Below, piece by piece: positions 1-7,588 of a DNA stretch of 64,000 nt; within the stretch, counting starts at the first letter, position 1; every line of letters starts with the position of its first letter. The notes below the pieces were generated by a model. The model was not told where the DNA came from and made no database searches. It saw only the letters and a program-made list of their open reading frames with translations. This stretch comes from Aquicella siphonis (GTDB lineage: Bacteria; Pseudomonadota; Gammaproteobacteria; DSM-16500), in the NCBI RefSeq assembly GCF_902459485.1, contig NZ_LR699119.1:1922001-1986000 (forward strand), written 5' to 3'. Made by a program: the position numbers and the translations under genes.

Positions 1-339
1 CAGTTTGAGAAACGTATCGCCATTGAGGATAAAAACCGGCTCATGTGCATCCCGCAGCAGCGGCAAGGCATTCACCATGGCCCCGCCTGTTCCCAATGGG
101 GATTCTTCCTGGGCATAGAAAATTTCCATACCGGCATATTGAGATTGAAAATAAGCGCGTATGGTTTCACCCATGTAATGAATCGGAAAAATCACACGGG
201 TAATTCCCTGTCGTTTCAGATATTGCAGCAAATGCGCGAGAAAAGGTTCGCCTTGTATGGGCGCCATGGGCTTGGGCACATCCGCGACCACCTGCCGCAG
301 CCGCGTACCCAATCCGCCCGCCAGTATGATGGCCTGCAT
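1..339 (-). CDS. Sugar-phosphate nucleotidyltransferase, HddC-like (3' end outside window)
   Basis: Only the first 113 codons lie in the window; the gene runs off the left edge. The N-terminus carries the nucleotide-binding signature of NDP-sugar pyrophosphorylases (AIILAGGLGTRLR, then PKPMAPIQG). Further on are EESPLGTGGA and the metal-binding LNGD. Its ATG overlaps the stop of gmhA by one base, so the two are translationally coupled. With gmhA beside it, the best fit is D-glycero-alpha-D-manno-heptose 1-phosphate guanylyltransferase (HddC), which makes GDP-heptose for surface polysaccharide. Family membership is clear from the motifs. The heptose specificity is inferred from the neighbour, and a mannose or glucose nucleotidyltransferase is possible. 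Confidence 0.8.
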   Translation of the reverse strand, partial: MQAIILAGGLGTRLRQVVADVPKPMAPIQGEPFLAHLLQYLKRQGITRVIFPIHYMGETIRAYFQSQYAGMEIFYAQEESPLGTGGAMVNALPLLRDAHEPVFILNGDTFLKL

Positions 340-956
340 CAGGCGACTTCCGCCCTGGCTTGCCGCCGGGGATCATACTCGGCGCCAAACATGGCGTCTT
401 CGATCAAGGCGCAGATAATATGCCCAAACATGATGTGGCATTCCTGAATCTTGGGTGTTTCCCGTGACGGAATATTGACTACCCAATCGCACCGTTCGGC
501 AAGCAGGGGCGCATGCATGCCCGACATACCGACCGTCTTCATCTGCCTGCCGCGCGCGGCTTCCAGCGCGCGGAGAATATTGGGCGACTTGCCCGAAGTG
601 GAGATGCCTATGAGCACATCTCCCGCCTGACCCAATGATTCCACCTGACGCGAAAAAATATTTTCAAACGCATAATCGTTGCCTATGGCCGTCAGCGCGG
701 ATGTATCGGTGGTCAATGCAATGGCTGCCAGACCCGGGCGGTTATAGTTCAAGCGGCTGACCAGTTCCGCGGCCAGATGCTGGGAATCCGCGGCACTGCC
801 CCCGTTGCCGGCGAAGAATATCTTGTTGCCCCTCTTCAAGGCTTGCGTGCATTGATCCGCAATGGTTTCTATGACTGAAAGCAGTGCGTTATCCTGCTGG
901 ATTTGCTGCAAAAGTGAAGCCAGTTTTTGAATTTCAGTTTGAATGAGATTTCGCAT
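339..956 (-). CDS. gmhA: Phosphoheptose isomerase (SIS domain)
   Basis: Sedoheptulose 7-phosphate isomerase makes D-glycero-D-manno-heptose 7-phosphate, the first step to heptose nucleotides. The roughly 205-residue protein is of normal GmhA length. It shows the SIS fold signatures FFAGNGGSAADSQHLAAEL and ISTSGKSPNIL, typical of sugar-phosphate binding, and a C-terminal IQECHIMFGHIIC region with the His residues expected for metal and catalysis. A GTG six bases further upstream is open, but the AGGGAG ribosome binding site sits five bases before the ATG at 956 and directly against the GTG, so the ATG is preferred. It lies between the dehydratase-like gene (10-base gap) and the nucleotidyltransferase (1-base overlap), forming one operon. 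Confidence 0.9.
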   Translation of the reverse strand: MRNLIQTEIQKLASLLQQIQQDNALLSVIETIADQCTQALKRGNKIFFAGNGGSAADSQHLAAELVSRLNYNRPGLAAIALTTDTSALTAIGNDYAFENIFSRQVESLGQAGDVLIGISTSGKSPNILRALEAARGRQMKTVGMSGMHAPLLAERCDWVVNIPSRETPKIQECHIMFGHIICALIEDAMFGAEYDPRRQARAEVA

Positions 957-966
957 GTTCACTCCC

Positions 967-1983
967 TTAGCGCGTTAAAAACGCAGCAGACTGATTAATT
1001 CTTTCCCGCCAATAATCCAGTAAATCCTTCATAGTTTGTTCGAAGGATATCTCCGGCTTCCAGCCCGTATGTTTTTCGAATTTCGCCGTGTCTGGCACTT
1101 GTAAGTCAGCGTCTATGGGACGCAGCCGTTCCGGATCCACTTCAATCCTGATTTCATTCTTCCTGGGTGAAAGTGAAATCAGGTAATTCAAGAGGCTTTC
1201 AATCGTGCAGCTATAGGTTCCGCCGATATTGTAAAACTCGCCCGGAATCGGATGATGTGTCACGAGCAGGTAATAAGCCCGTACGGCATCGCGGACGTCA
1301 GCGACAGTGCGCAGGGAATTCAGGTTGCCGACCTTGACGACGGGAGGAATCAATTCCTTTTCTATCATTGCAATCTGCTTGGCAAAAGTGGATTCAGCGA
1401 ATACGTCACCGCGGCGCGGCCCGGTATGGGTAAACATGCGGGTTGTCATAATCGTCATTTGGTAGGCTTCGGCGTAAAACCGTCCCACCAGGTCAGTCCC
1501 TACTTTTGAAATGGCGTAGGGCGACGCGGGATGAAACGTGCAATCTTCATTAATAGGTAATTTTTCCTTGGGAACACGGCCAAACACTTCCGAAGAGGCG
1601 CAGACGTGGATGACGGCATCCCTGCGGTGCTGTCTCAATGCCTCAAGAATCCTGGACGTGCCCTGGATATTGGTTTCATAAGTATCCAGCGGACTGGTGA
1701 AGCTGGTTTGAGGAAAACTCTGGGCAGCCAGATGAAACACATAATCCGGTTTGCTTTCTTTTACTACATGGTCAATAGAATCGGAATCACGCAAATCTCC
1801 GTAAACCAGCCGCAGGCGTTCCTTGCGGTTGATGAGCGGCACCAGATGGGCGATGTTATCAAGCGGACTGCGCCAGCGGCACATACCGACAATGTCCCAA
1901 TCTGTATTAGCCAGTAGAAAATCAGCCAGGTGCGAGCCTACCATCCCGGTAATGCCAGTTATGAATGCGCATTTTTTAGTCAT
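967..1983 (-). CDS. GDP-mannose 4,6-dehydratase-like SDR sugar-nucleotide enzyme
   Basis: A 338-residue extended short-chain dehydrogenase. It has the NAD(P)-binding GITGMVGSHLADFLL near residue 10, HLAAQSFPQTSF near residue 85, and the catalytic YxxxK in SPYAISKVGTDL near residue 155. The order of motifs (SSEVFG, then R-MFTHTGPRRGDVF) is that of GDP-mannose 4,6-dehydratase relatives. Upstream of gmhA and a nucleotidyltransferase, it may act on GDP-D-glycero-D-manno-heptose, as DmhA does in the 6-deoxyheptose pathway, but GDP-mannose or another hexose nucleotide is equally possible. It is the first gene of a three-gene minus-strand operon. The 200-bp gap to the divergent glycosyltransferase gene presumably carries both promoters. 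Confidence 0.8.
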   Translation of the reverse strand: MTKKCAFITGITGMVGSHLADFLLANTDWDIVGMCRWRSPLDNIAHLVPLINRKERLRLVYGDLRDSDSIDHVVKESKPDYVFHLAAQSFPQTSFTSPLDTYETNIQGTSRILEALRQHRRDAVIHVCASSEVFGRVPKEKLPINEDCTFHPASPYAISKVGTDLVGRFYAEAYQMTIMTTRMFTHTGPRRGDVFAESTFAKQIAMIEKELIPPVVKVGNLNSLRTVADVRDAVRAYYLLVTHHPIPGEFYNIGGTYSCTIESLLNYLISLSPRKNEIRIEVDPERLRPIDADLQVPDTAKFEKHTGWKPEISFEQTMKDLLDYWRERINQSAAFLTR

Positions 1984-2185
1984 AAAATCCCCGAATCACC
2001 TTTAATTTCTTTAAACAAACACTGGAGGATGGCTGTCCGGCTAGCCATGGAAGGCCACTTACTGTATCGTAATGCGCGATAAAGTCAATTGCAGACAAAG
2101 GGATAAATGCGTTCGGCTAACCCTGCTCCGGGCAAATTCCATAGGTTTGATAATGACTTGTGCATTTTCACTGGCCTGATAACAC

Positions 2186-3379
2186 ATGCGAATACTATTA
2201 ATTACCGACAATCATTCTCGCTCAGGCGGCGCTGAACACTACTTTTTTGATCTCAAATCGCGGTTAAAAAATGTACCCGGCATGGAAGTGTATTCGCTGG
2301 GCTTTGGAAACACACCCGAATCAGGCAAGGATTACCGGGTATTCAAAGGATTGAAAAGCAAATTAGCCAAACTGGTATGGCAAATCCTGCCTCACCCCGT
2401 GATGTATTACCGGCTGCGCAAGCAGATAGAAAGCATCCGCCCCGATGTCATTCATCTTCACAATATCAAACAATACACCGCCTCCCTGCTTAGCGCCGTC
2501 AAACCTTACCCGGTAGTGCAAACGGTTCACGATTATGGCGCCGTCTGCCCTACAGCCCATAATCTTCATAAAGATCATCAACCCTGCCCCACCGGACTGC
2601 GCCTCGCCTGTTTCTGGGAGCATCAGGTGAAATACAATCTTCCGGCGTATCTCGCTCTGGCTTTCGCGTTTTACAAAACACAACACCAGCTGCGAAAAAT
2701 CGTCAGGAAATTCTTTGCTCCCTCACCGCAGCTGGTTGAGTACCTGCACAGGAACCGGTTCAAGCATTGCACCTATATTCCCCCGTTCAAAAAGACAGTC
2801 CCCGCAGTCTCTTTTCACAAGATGAATCCTCACCATTTCTTGTTCGCGGGCAATCTGGGCACGCACAAGGGGATATATCCCATGCTGGAAGAGTTTGCTA
2901 TTGCCCGGCAAAAAGATCCCGCCCTGACCTTAACCATAGCCGGCACCGGACCTGAAGAAAAACGCATGCGCCAGCGGTCCGATGAGTTAGGGTTGAAGCA
3001 GTCGGTCTTTTTTCCAGGCTGGCAACTCCAGCTCGAACAGGAATACGAGAAATGCGCCGCTGTCATCTTTCCCAGCCTTTGGGTAGAAGCATTTGGACTG
3101 GTCATCACAGAAGCCATGAGCCACGGCCGCCCGGTAATAGGCACCAACCGCGGGTCTCCGCCATGGCTGATTGACGACCAGAAAACCGGGATCATCTTTG
3201 ATCCGCTCAAAAAAGGTGATTTGTCGGATAAAATTCTTGCTCTTGCGGGTCGCCCGGAACAGATTAAAACCCTGGGAATGCAGGCCCATGCGAAACTGCG
3301 GGAATTGATCGATAATGAAAAAGTGCTAAGCCAGATCATCCATTTATACCATCAAGCCCTGGTACCTGCCTCTGAGTGA
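2186..3379 (+). CDS. GT4-family glycosyltransferase
   Basis: The 397-residue protein has a GT-B fold, family 4 pattern. The N-terminus MRILLITDNHSRSGGAEHYF is the usual start of such enzymes. VIHLHNIKQYTASLL and VHDYGAVCP lie in the acceptor domain. The C-terminal donor domain has FAGNLGTHKGI near residue 220 and the nucleotide-sugar motif PSLWVEAFGLVITEAMSHGRPVI near residue 295, including the EAFGLVITEA signature. It transfers a sugar from an activated nucleotide, most likely during surface polysaccharide assembly, given the divergent heptose genes. Donor and acceptor cannot be read from the sequence. Confidence 0.85.
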   Translation: MRILLITDNHSRSGGAEHYFFDLKSRLKNVPGMEVYSLGFGNTPESGKDYRVFKGLKSKLAKLVWQILPHPVMYYRLRKQIESIRPDVIHLHNIKQYTASLLSAVKPYPVVQTVHDYGAVCPTAHNLHKDHQPCPTGLRLACFWEHQVKYNLPAYLALAFAFYKTQHQLRKIVRKFFAPSPQLVEYLHRNRFKHCTYIPPFKKTVPAVSFHKMNPHHFLFAGNLGTHKGIYPMLEEFAIARQKDPALTLTIAGTGPEEKRMRQRSDELGLKQSVFFPGWQLQLEQEYEKCAAVIFPSLWVEAFGLVITEAMSHGRPVIGTNRGSPPWLIDDQKTGIIFDPLKKGDLSDKILALAGRPEQIKTLGMQAHAKLRELIDNEKVLSQIIHLYHQALVPASE

Positions 3380-3399
3380 AACCGCTGATTGATCCGTTA

Positions 3400-3600
3400 T
3401 ACCCACGCCCTTGTCATTGACGCATGCCTGTCATTCCTGCGCATGGCAGTAATGTCCGGTGAAGCGGGAATCCAGAACCAGGGTTCATGGTTCGAGACGC
3501 CGCTGACGCGGCTCCTCACCACGAACGGGAAAATCCAAATCCGTTCGCCCTGAGGAGGCACGCAGTGCCGTCTCGAAGGGCGGCAATGACGAGGCGCGCA
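3400..3600. repeat. Dispersed-repeat-like intergenic element, no gene
   Basis: The spacer between the glycosyltransferase and comEA has no convincing gene. It contains phrases familiar from dispersed intergenic repeats of many proteobacterial genomes: a GTCATTCCTGCGCATG-GCAGTAATG segment with GCGGGAATCCAGAA, and a GTTCGAGACGCC...CCGTTCGCCCTGAGG...CCGTCTCGAAGGG segment. The last forms an imperfect inverted pair with GTTCGAGACG. No second copy is inside this window, so its repeat nature is recalled and not shown. Confidence 0.45.
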
Positions 3601-3624
3601 GGAGCCCTAATACTCTGCCCCTAT

Positions 3625-3656
3625 CAAAAAAATGCCCTGCCGGGATGGCAGGGCAT
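3625..3656 (-). terminator. Rho-independent terminator of the comEA-like gene
   Basis: A ten-base-pair stem (ATGCCCTGCC / GGCAGGGCAT) with a five-base loop is followed on the minus strand by a run of seven T. It lies 27 bases past the comEA-like stop codon. Confidence 0.85.
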
Positions 3657-3682
3657 TGGAAAAACAAGGCCGACAATCCTGA

Positions 3683-4060
3683 TCAAGACAGACTTAATTG
3701 ATCCTGGATAATCTTAAGATCATCCGCTTTCAATTTTGTCATGCCTTTAACTTTTGCCAATTCATCCAGAGACTGAAAGCTGCCATGCTTTTTGCGGTAT
3801 GCAACGATAGCCTTGGCTTTGGAAGCATTCAGTCCTTTCACTTTCAAAAGTTCTTTTGCAGTCGCCTTGTTAACATTCAGCTTTTCCGCAGCCGGCACAG
3901 CTTGTTCAGCAGACGCGGTTTGCTGGGCAACACTGTTTTGAGCGGCAGACGCCGGCGCAGCCGTTTCCTGAGCTGTCTGTTTGACGGCATCATCGGCGAA
4001 TACCGGGCTGACAATCACAGCGGCTGCAACAGCAGCAATAATGGTTCGATAGAAAGACAT
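3683..4060 (-). CDS. ComEA-like helix-hairpin-helix DNA-binding protein, exported
   Basis: The 125-residue protein starts with a signal peptide (hydrophobic to about residue 22, ending SPVFA). An Ala/Gln/Thr-rich linker follows to about residue 58, then a helix-hairpin-helix pair beginning KLNVNKATAKELLKVKGL, with a second hairpin at LDELAKVKGMTKLK. This is the architecture of small periplasmic ComEA proteins that bind incoming DNA during natural transformation in Legionella and Vibrio. Many proteobacteria carry several short ComEA-like proteins, so a role in competence is likely but not certain. It is monocistronic, with its own terminator. Confidence 0.8.
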   Translation of the reverse strand: MSFYRTIIAAVAAAVIVSPVFADDAVKQTAQETAAPASAAQNSVAQQTASAEQAVPAAEKLNVNKATAKELLKVKGLNASKAKAIVAYRKKHGSFQSLDELAKVKGMTKLKADDLKIIQDQLSLS

Positions 4061-4431
4061 GGTGTGACTCCTTTTTATTTTAGTAAGTTTTCAAAAAAAT
4101 ATACGACTCAACCACGCCGTCACTAGGCAGTGCGGCGTCCAGGTCAAGAATGGTTACTTGGTAAAATTTCAATCCCGGAACCGGGATTGACTACGGACGA
4201 TCATTTGCATTTATCATCAAGCAAACGTAAAAAACATCTTTATTGATAAACCATGATGAGTGCTGAAACCTGTTTCGATGAAAAAACCGGTTTCTTTCCG
4301 TCGCAGAAAAAAATATTACTTTTTCGGTAAAAAAAAATCTACACCTAACTGTAGCCGGTACAGGATTTTTTTTGCTAAACTCTGGGCATCATTAAATGCA
4401 CAGTTTGCCACTTCAAGAGGGATACACGTCA
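4061..4431. other. Intergenic region with two hairpins between comEA and dacA
   Basis: This 371-bp divergent spacer holds the promoters of both neighbours. At 4114-4138 an inverted repeat (ACGCCG-T-CACT / AGTG-CGGCGT, one bulged T) flanks an AGGC loop. At 4170-4189 an eight-base stem (CAATCCCG / CGGGATTG) encloses GAAC. Neither has a downstream T run in a useful place. The rest is A/T-rich with no gene seen. Confidence 0.5.
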
Positions 4432-5664
4432 ATGTACGCAAAAATTTCATCCAGACGCATGCTGCAGCTAGCTGTGGTTTTCATCTCCTTTCTTCTAAGC
4501 GCGCCGCTTTTGGCAAACCCCATCATACCCGTTCCCACCCAGCCGCAGCACCCCACCTACACGCCCGGCGCACCCAATATCCAGGGTACCGGATTCATCC
4601 TGATGGATGCCACCAGCGGCAAAATCCTGGCAGAACAGAATTCCAATGAGCGCATGCCCCCTGCCAGCCTGACCAAGCTGATGTCCATGTACATCATTTC
4701 CGGCGCTCTCAAAAACGGCCAGATCAAACTGGATGACAAGGTCCACATCAGCACCAAGGCCTGGAAAACCGAAGGATCCCGCATGTTTGTCAAGGCTGGC
4801 GATGACGTGCCAGTACATGACTTGATCCAGGGCATCATCGTTGCCTCAGGCAACGATGCGACTGTCGCTCTCGCTGAACACATTGCCGGAACAGAAGAAG
4901 CCTTCGCCGAGATGATGAACCAACAGGCAAAAATACTGGGGATGAATAACAGCCATTTCATTGACAGCACAGGTTTGCCAAATCCGGGGCATTACTCCAC
5001 GGCACACGACCTCGCCATACTGACCCAGGCATACATCAAAAACTTTCCGGAAGACTACAGTTATTATTCTGAAAAATGGTTTATGTATAACGGAATCAAA
5101 CAGCCCAACCGTAACCGGCTCCTGTGGCGTTTCCAGTACGCGGACGGCCTGAAAACCGGCCATACCAATGAAGCGGGATACTGCCTGGTGGCCTCGGCGA
5201 AAAAAGACGGCATGCGTCTGATCAGTGTTGTTCTGGGCGAACCCAATGACTCCGCCCGCACGGAAGACTCCATGCGCCTGCTCACCTATGGATTTCGCTT
5301 TTTTGAAACACACAAACTCTACAGTGCGCACTCTCCCGTGATCAAGGCACGCGTATGGCAAGGCGTCAGCACTGAAATTCCCCTGGGAGTGAATGAAGAT
5401 TTATATGTGACGGTTCCCAGCGGCCAATACAAAAAACTGCTTGCTTCGCTGGTTATAGCCAACCCGTTAAAAGCCCCTATCACGAAAGGCCAGCATTACG
5501 GTACACTGAACGTCACCCTGAACAATCAGGTCATCGCATCCAAGCCTTTGGTCGCCCTGGAAAATAATCCCAAAGGGAATATGTGGAGACGCGCGACCGA
5601 CGCAATCAAATTCAATATTAATAAGTACTTTTCCAAAACCGAGGAAAAAGCAAACACAGGCTAG
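4432..5664 (+). CDS. dacA: D-alanyl-D-alanine carboxypeptidase (PBP5/6 type)
   Basis: A penicillin-binding protein that trims the terminal D-Ala from peptidoglycan pentapeptides in the periplasm. The three active-site motifs are present: PASLTK (SxxK), VASGND (SxN) and LKTGHTNEAGYC (KTG). A C-terminal beta domain follows from about residue 290, and the extreme C-terminus (RRATDAIKFNINKYFSK) could be the membrane-anchoring amphipathic helix. An ATG at 4396 is open, but the ATG at 4432 is preceded by AGAGGGA at good spacing and opens directly into a signal peptide ending SAPLLA. First gene of the conserved dacA-ybeD-lipB-lipA order; the stop is one base from ybeD. Confidence 0.92.
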   Translation: MYAKISSRRMLQLAVVFISFLLSAPLLANPIIPVPTQPQHPTYTPGAPNIQGTGFILMDATSGKILAEQNSNERMPPASLTKLMSMYIISGALKNGQIKLDDKVHISTKAWKTEGSRMFVKAGDDVPVHDLIQGIIVASGNDATVALAEHIAGTEEAFAEMMNQQAKILGMNNSHFIDSTGLPNPGHYSTAHDLAILTQAYIKNFPEDYSYYSEKWFMYNGIKQPNRNRLLWRFQYADGLKTGHTNEAGYCLVASAKKDGMRLISVVLGEPNDSARTEDSMRLLTYGFRFFETHKLYSAHSPVIKARVWQGVSTEIPLGVNEDLYVTVPSGQYKKLLASLVIANPLKAPITKGQHYGTLNVTLNNQVIASKPLVALENNPKGNMWRRATDAIKFNINKYFSKTEEKANTG

Positions 5665-5665
5665 C

Positions 5666-5947
5666 ATGACAGATAAGACTATTCCCCCTGAGGAATCGCT
5701 GCTGAAGTTTCCCTGCGATTTTACTCTGAAAGTATTTGGCTTGAGCACTGATGAATTCGAGAGCGCCGTGCTGACTATTGTGCATAAACACGCGCCCAAC
5801 CTGTCCGGCCGGGCTATCCAGTCCAGAGCCAGTCAAAACGGTAAATACCTGGCTCTGACAATCACGGTCCATGTTGAATCCAGAGAACAGCTGGATAATA
5901 TATATCGGGATTTATCTTCTTCACCGCACGTTATTATGGCCTTATGA
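5666..5947 (+). CDS. ybeD: YbeD/DUF493 family protein
   Basis: A 93-residue protein of the UPF0250/DUF493 family. It has the family pattern [12 protein letters not shown] near the start, then a long helix and [21 protein letters not shown]-HPxVIMAL at the end, which predicts an ACT-like small fold. Its molecular function is not settled; in gammaproteobacteria it sits between dacA and lipB as here. Its TGA overlaps the ATG of lipB by four bases, indicating translational coupling. Confidence 0.88.
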   Translation: MTDKTIPPEESLLKFPCDFTLKVFGLSTDEFESAVLTIVHKHAPNLSGRAIQSRASQNGKYLALTITVHVESREQLDNIYRDLSSSPHVIMAL

Positions 5948-6666
5948 CTGCACAATCATTAATTGTACGCTGGCTGGGCCGGCTGGATTATGTATCCTGC
6001 TGGAAAGCCATGCAAGAATTCACCAACCATCGTCACGATGAAACTCTGGATGAAATCTGGCTGCTTGAACACGACCCCGTTTTTACGCAGGGGCAAAATG
6101 GCAAAGCCGAACATGTTCTCAACCCTGGCATCATCCCTGTTATCCAGACCGACCGCGGCGGACAGGTCACTTACCACGGGCCTGGGCAATTAATGATCTA
6201 CACTTTACTGGATATCCGGCGCAAGCAATTGAATATCCGACAATATGTCACCCTGCTGGAACAATCGGTAATCGACTTGCTGGCAGAGTTTGGCATCTCG
6301 GCCGCAGCCAAGCGTGAAGCACCCGGTGTTTATGTGGATGGAAAAAAAATCGCTTCCATCGGCTTGCGGATAAGGCGGGGCTTCGCATACCATGGCATCG
6401 CATTCAATATCTCCATGGACCTGGAACCGTTCAGACGCATTAATCCCTGCGGTTTTTCTGCTCTGGAAATGACCCAGTTTGCGGCGCTGGGCGGCCCTGA
6501 CAGCACGCTGGAAGCCGGAAACAAATTAGTCAATTATTTAAGAAAAAATTTAGTGTATACTCACGCCACCTTTTATAATTTGCCAGGAGTTTCCGAATCA
6601 GAAATTCCCGGCACCCATTTGGAACACACAGATGGATACCAAAACAACAGTCAAGACAGATGCTAA
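5944..6666 (+). CDS. lipB: Octanoyl-[acyl carrier protein]:protein N-octanoyltransferase
   Basis: Transfers octanoate from acyl carrier protein to the lipoyl domains of 2-oxoacid dehydrogenases and the glycine cleavage system; LipA then inserts sulfur. The signature [13 protein letters not shown] lies at residues 71-83. The catalytic Cys is in NPCG (residue 169) and the Lys in [11 protein letters not shown] (residue 135), both at the family positions. The last 35 bases overlap the start of lipA, and the tail after residue 205 is longer than in enteric LipB. The ATG is embedded in the ybeD stop. Confidence 0.95.
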   Translation: MTAQSLIVRWLGRLDYVSCWKAMQEFTNHRHDETLDEIWLLEHDPVFTQGQNGKAEHVLNPGIIPVIQTDRGGQVTYHGPGQLMIYTLLDIRRKQLNIRQYVTLLEQSVIDLLAEFGISAAAKREAPGVYVDGKKIASIGLRIRRGFAYHGIAFNISMDLEPFRRINPCGFSALEMTQFAALGGPDSTLEAGNKLVNYLRKNLVYTHATFYNLPGVSESEIPGTHLEHTDGYQNNSQDRC

Positions 6667-7588
6667 ACAACGCGGCGCTGACAAATTATCGCGTATTCCT
6701 GTAAAAATCATGCCAACAGATGCGCCGTTACGGAAACCGGACTGGATACGGGTGAAAATTCCTGCTTCACCGGCAGTCAGCGACCTCAAAAAACTCTTGC
6801 GGGAAAACAAACTGGTTACAGTCTGTGAAGAAGCTGCCTGTCCCAATCTGCCGGAATGTTTTACTCATGGAACCGCAACCTTCATGATCATGGGGGACAA
6901 GTGCACCAGACGGTGCAGCTTCTGTGATGTCGCGCACGGCCGTCCGGATCCCCTGGACCCGGATGAACCCGCCCATCTCGCCAGCACCATTGCGCAAATG
7001 GGCTTGCGTTATGTGGTCGTGACTTCGGTTGACCGTGATGACTTGCGTGATGGCGGTGCCGGTCATTTTACCGCGTGTATTCGGGCCATCCGCGAAAAAA
7101 ATCCCACTATCAAGATAGAAATTCTCGTGCCGGATTACCGCGGACGCATGGATATCGCCCTGGCTGTCTCAGGCGAAGCCTTGCCCGATGTATTCAATCA
7201 CAACATTGAAACCGTGCCGCGGCTATACCGTCAGGCCAGGCCAGGATCCGATTACGATCATTCGCTGCGCCTGCTTCAGGAGTTCAAAAAGCGTTACCCT
7301 GACATACCCACCAAATCCGGCATCATGCTGGGGCTGGGCGAAACCAATGAGGAAGTCATTCAAACGCTGACAGATTTGCGCAAACATGACGTAGACATGG
7401 TAACATTAGGGCAATATTTGCAGCCCAGCCGCTATCACATGCCGGTTGCAAGATATGTCACACCCGATGAATTCAAACAGTTTGGCGCCGCCGCCAAAGA
7501 GATGGGATTTAAAAACATTGCCAGCGGTCCGCTGGTGCGGTCTTCTTATCATGCTGATAAGCAGGCCGCTGGAGAAGAGGTGACTTAA
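6632..7588 (+). CDS. lipA: Lipoyl synthase (radical SAM)
   Basis: Inserts two sulfurs into protein-bound octanoate to form lipoate. The auxiliary cluster motif C-x4-C-x5-C is at C65, C70, C76, and the radical SAM motif CxxxCxxC is at C91, C95, C98 in [10 protein letters not shown]. The length (318) is normal. The chosen ATG overlaps lipB by 35 bases. It is supported because residues 12-26 ([14 protein letters not shown]) align by eye with the conserved N-terminal segment of LipA, which a later start would lose. The stop overlaps the next ATG by one base. Confidence 0.95.
   Translation: MDTKTTVKTDAKQRGADKLSRIPVKIMPTDAPLRKPDWIRVKIPASPAVSDLKKLLRENKLVTVCEEAACPNLPECFTHGTATFMIMGDKCTRRCSFCDVAHGRPDPLDPDEPAHLASTIAQMGLRYVVVTSVDRDDLRDGGAGHFTACIRAIREKNPTIKIEILVPDYRGRMDIALAVSGEALPDVFNHNIETVPRLYRQARPGSDYDHSLRLLQEFKKRYPDIPTKSGIMLGLGETNEEVIQTLTDLRKHDVDMVTLGQYLQPSRYHMPVARYVTPDEFKQFGAAAKEMGFKNIASGPLVRSSYHADKQAAGEEVT

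Noticed and set aside
2830-3339. 169-codon antisense frame in the glycosyltransferase gene
   Set aside because: The plus-strand gene has full GT4 motifs; the antisense frame has none.
3485-3711. Short open frames on both strands in the spacer after the glycosyltransferase
   Set aside because: They fall in the repeat-like sequence and terminator and have no ribosome binding site or family signature.
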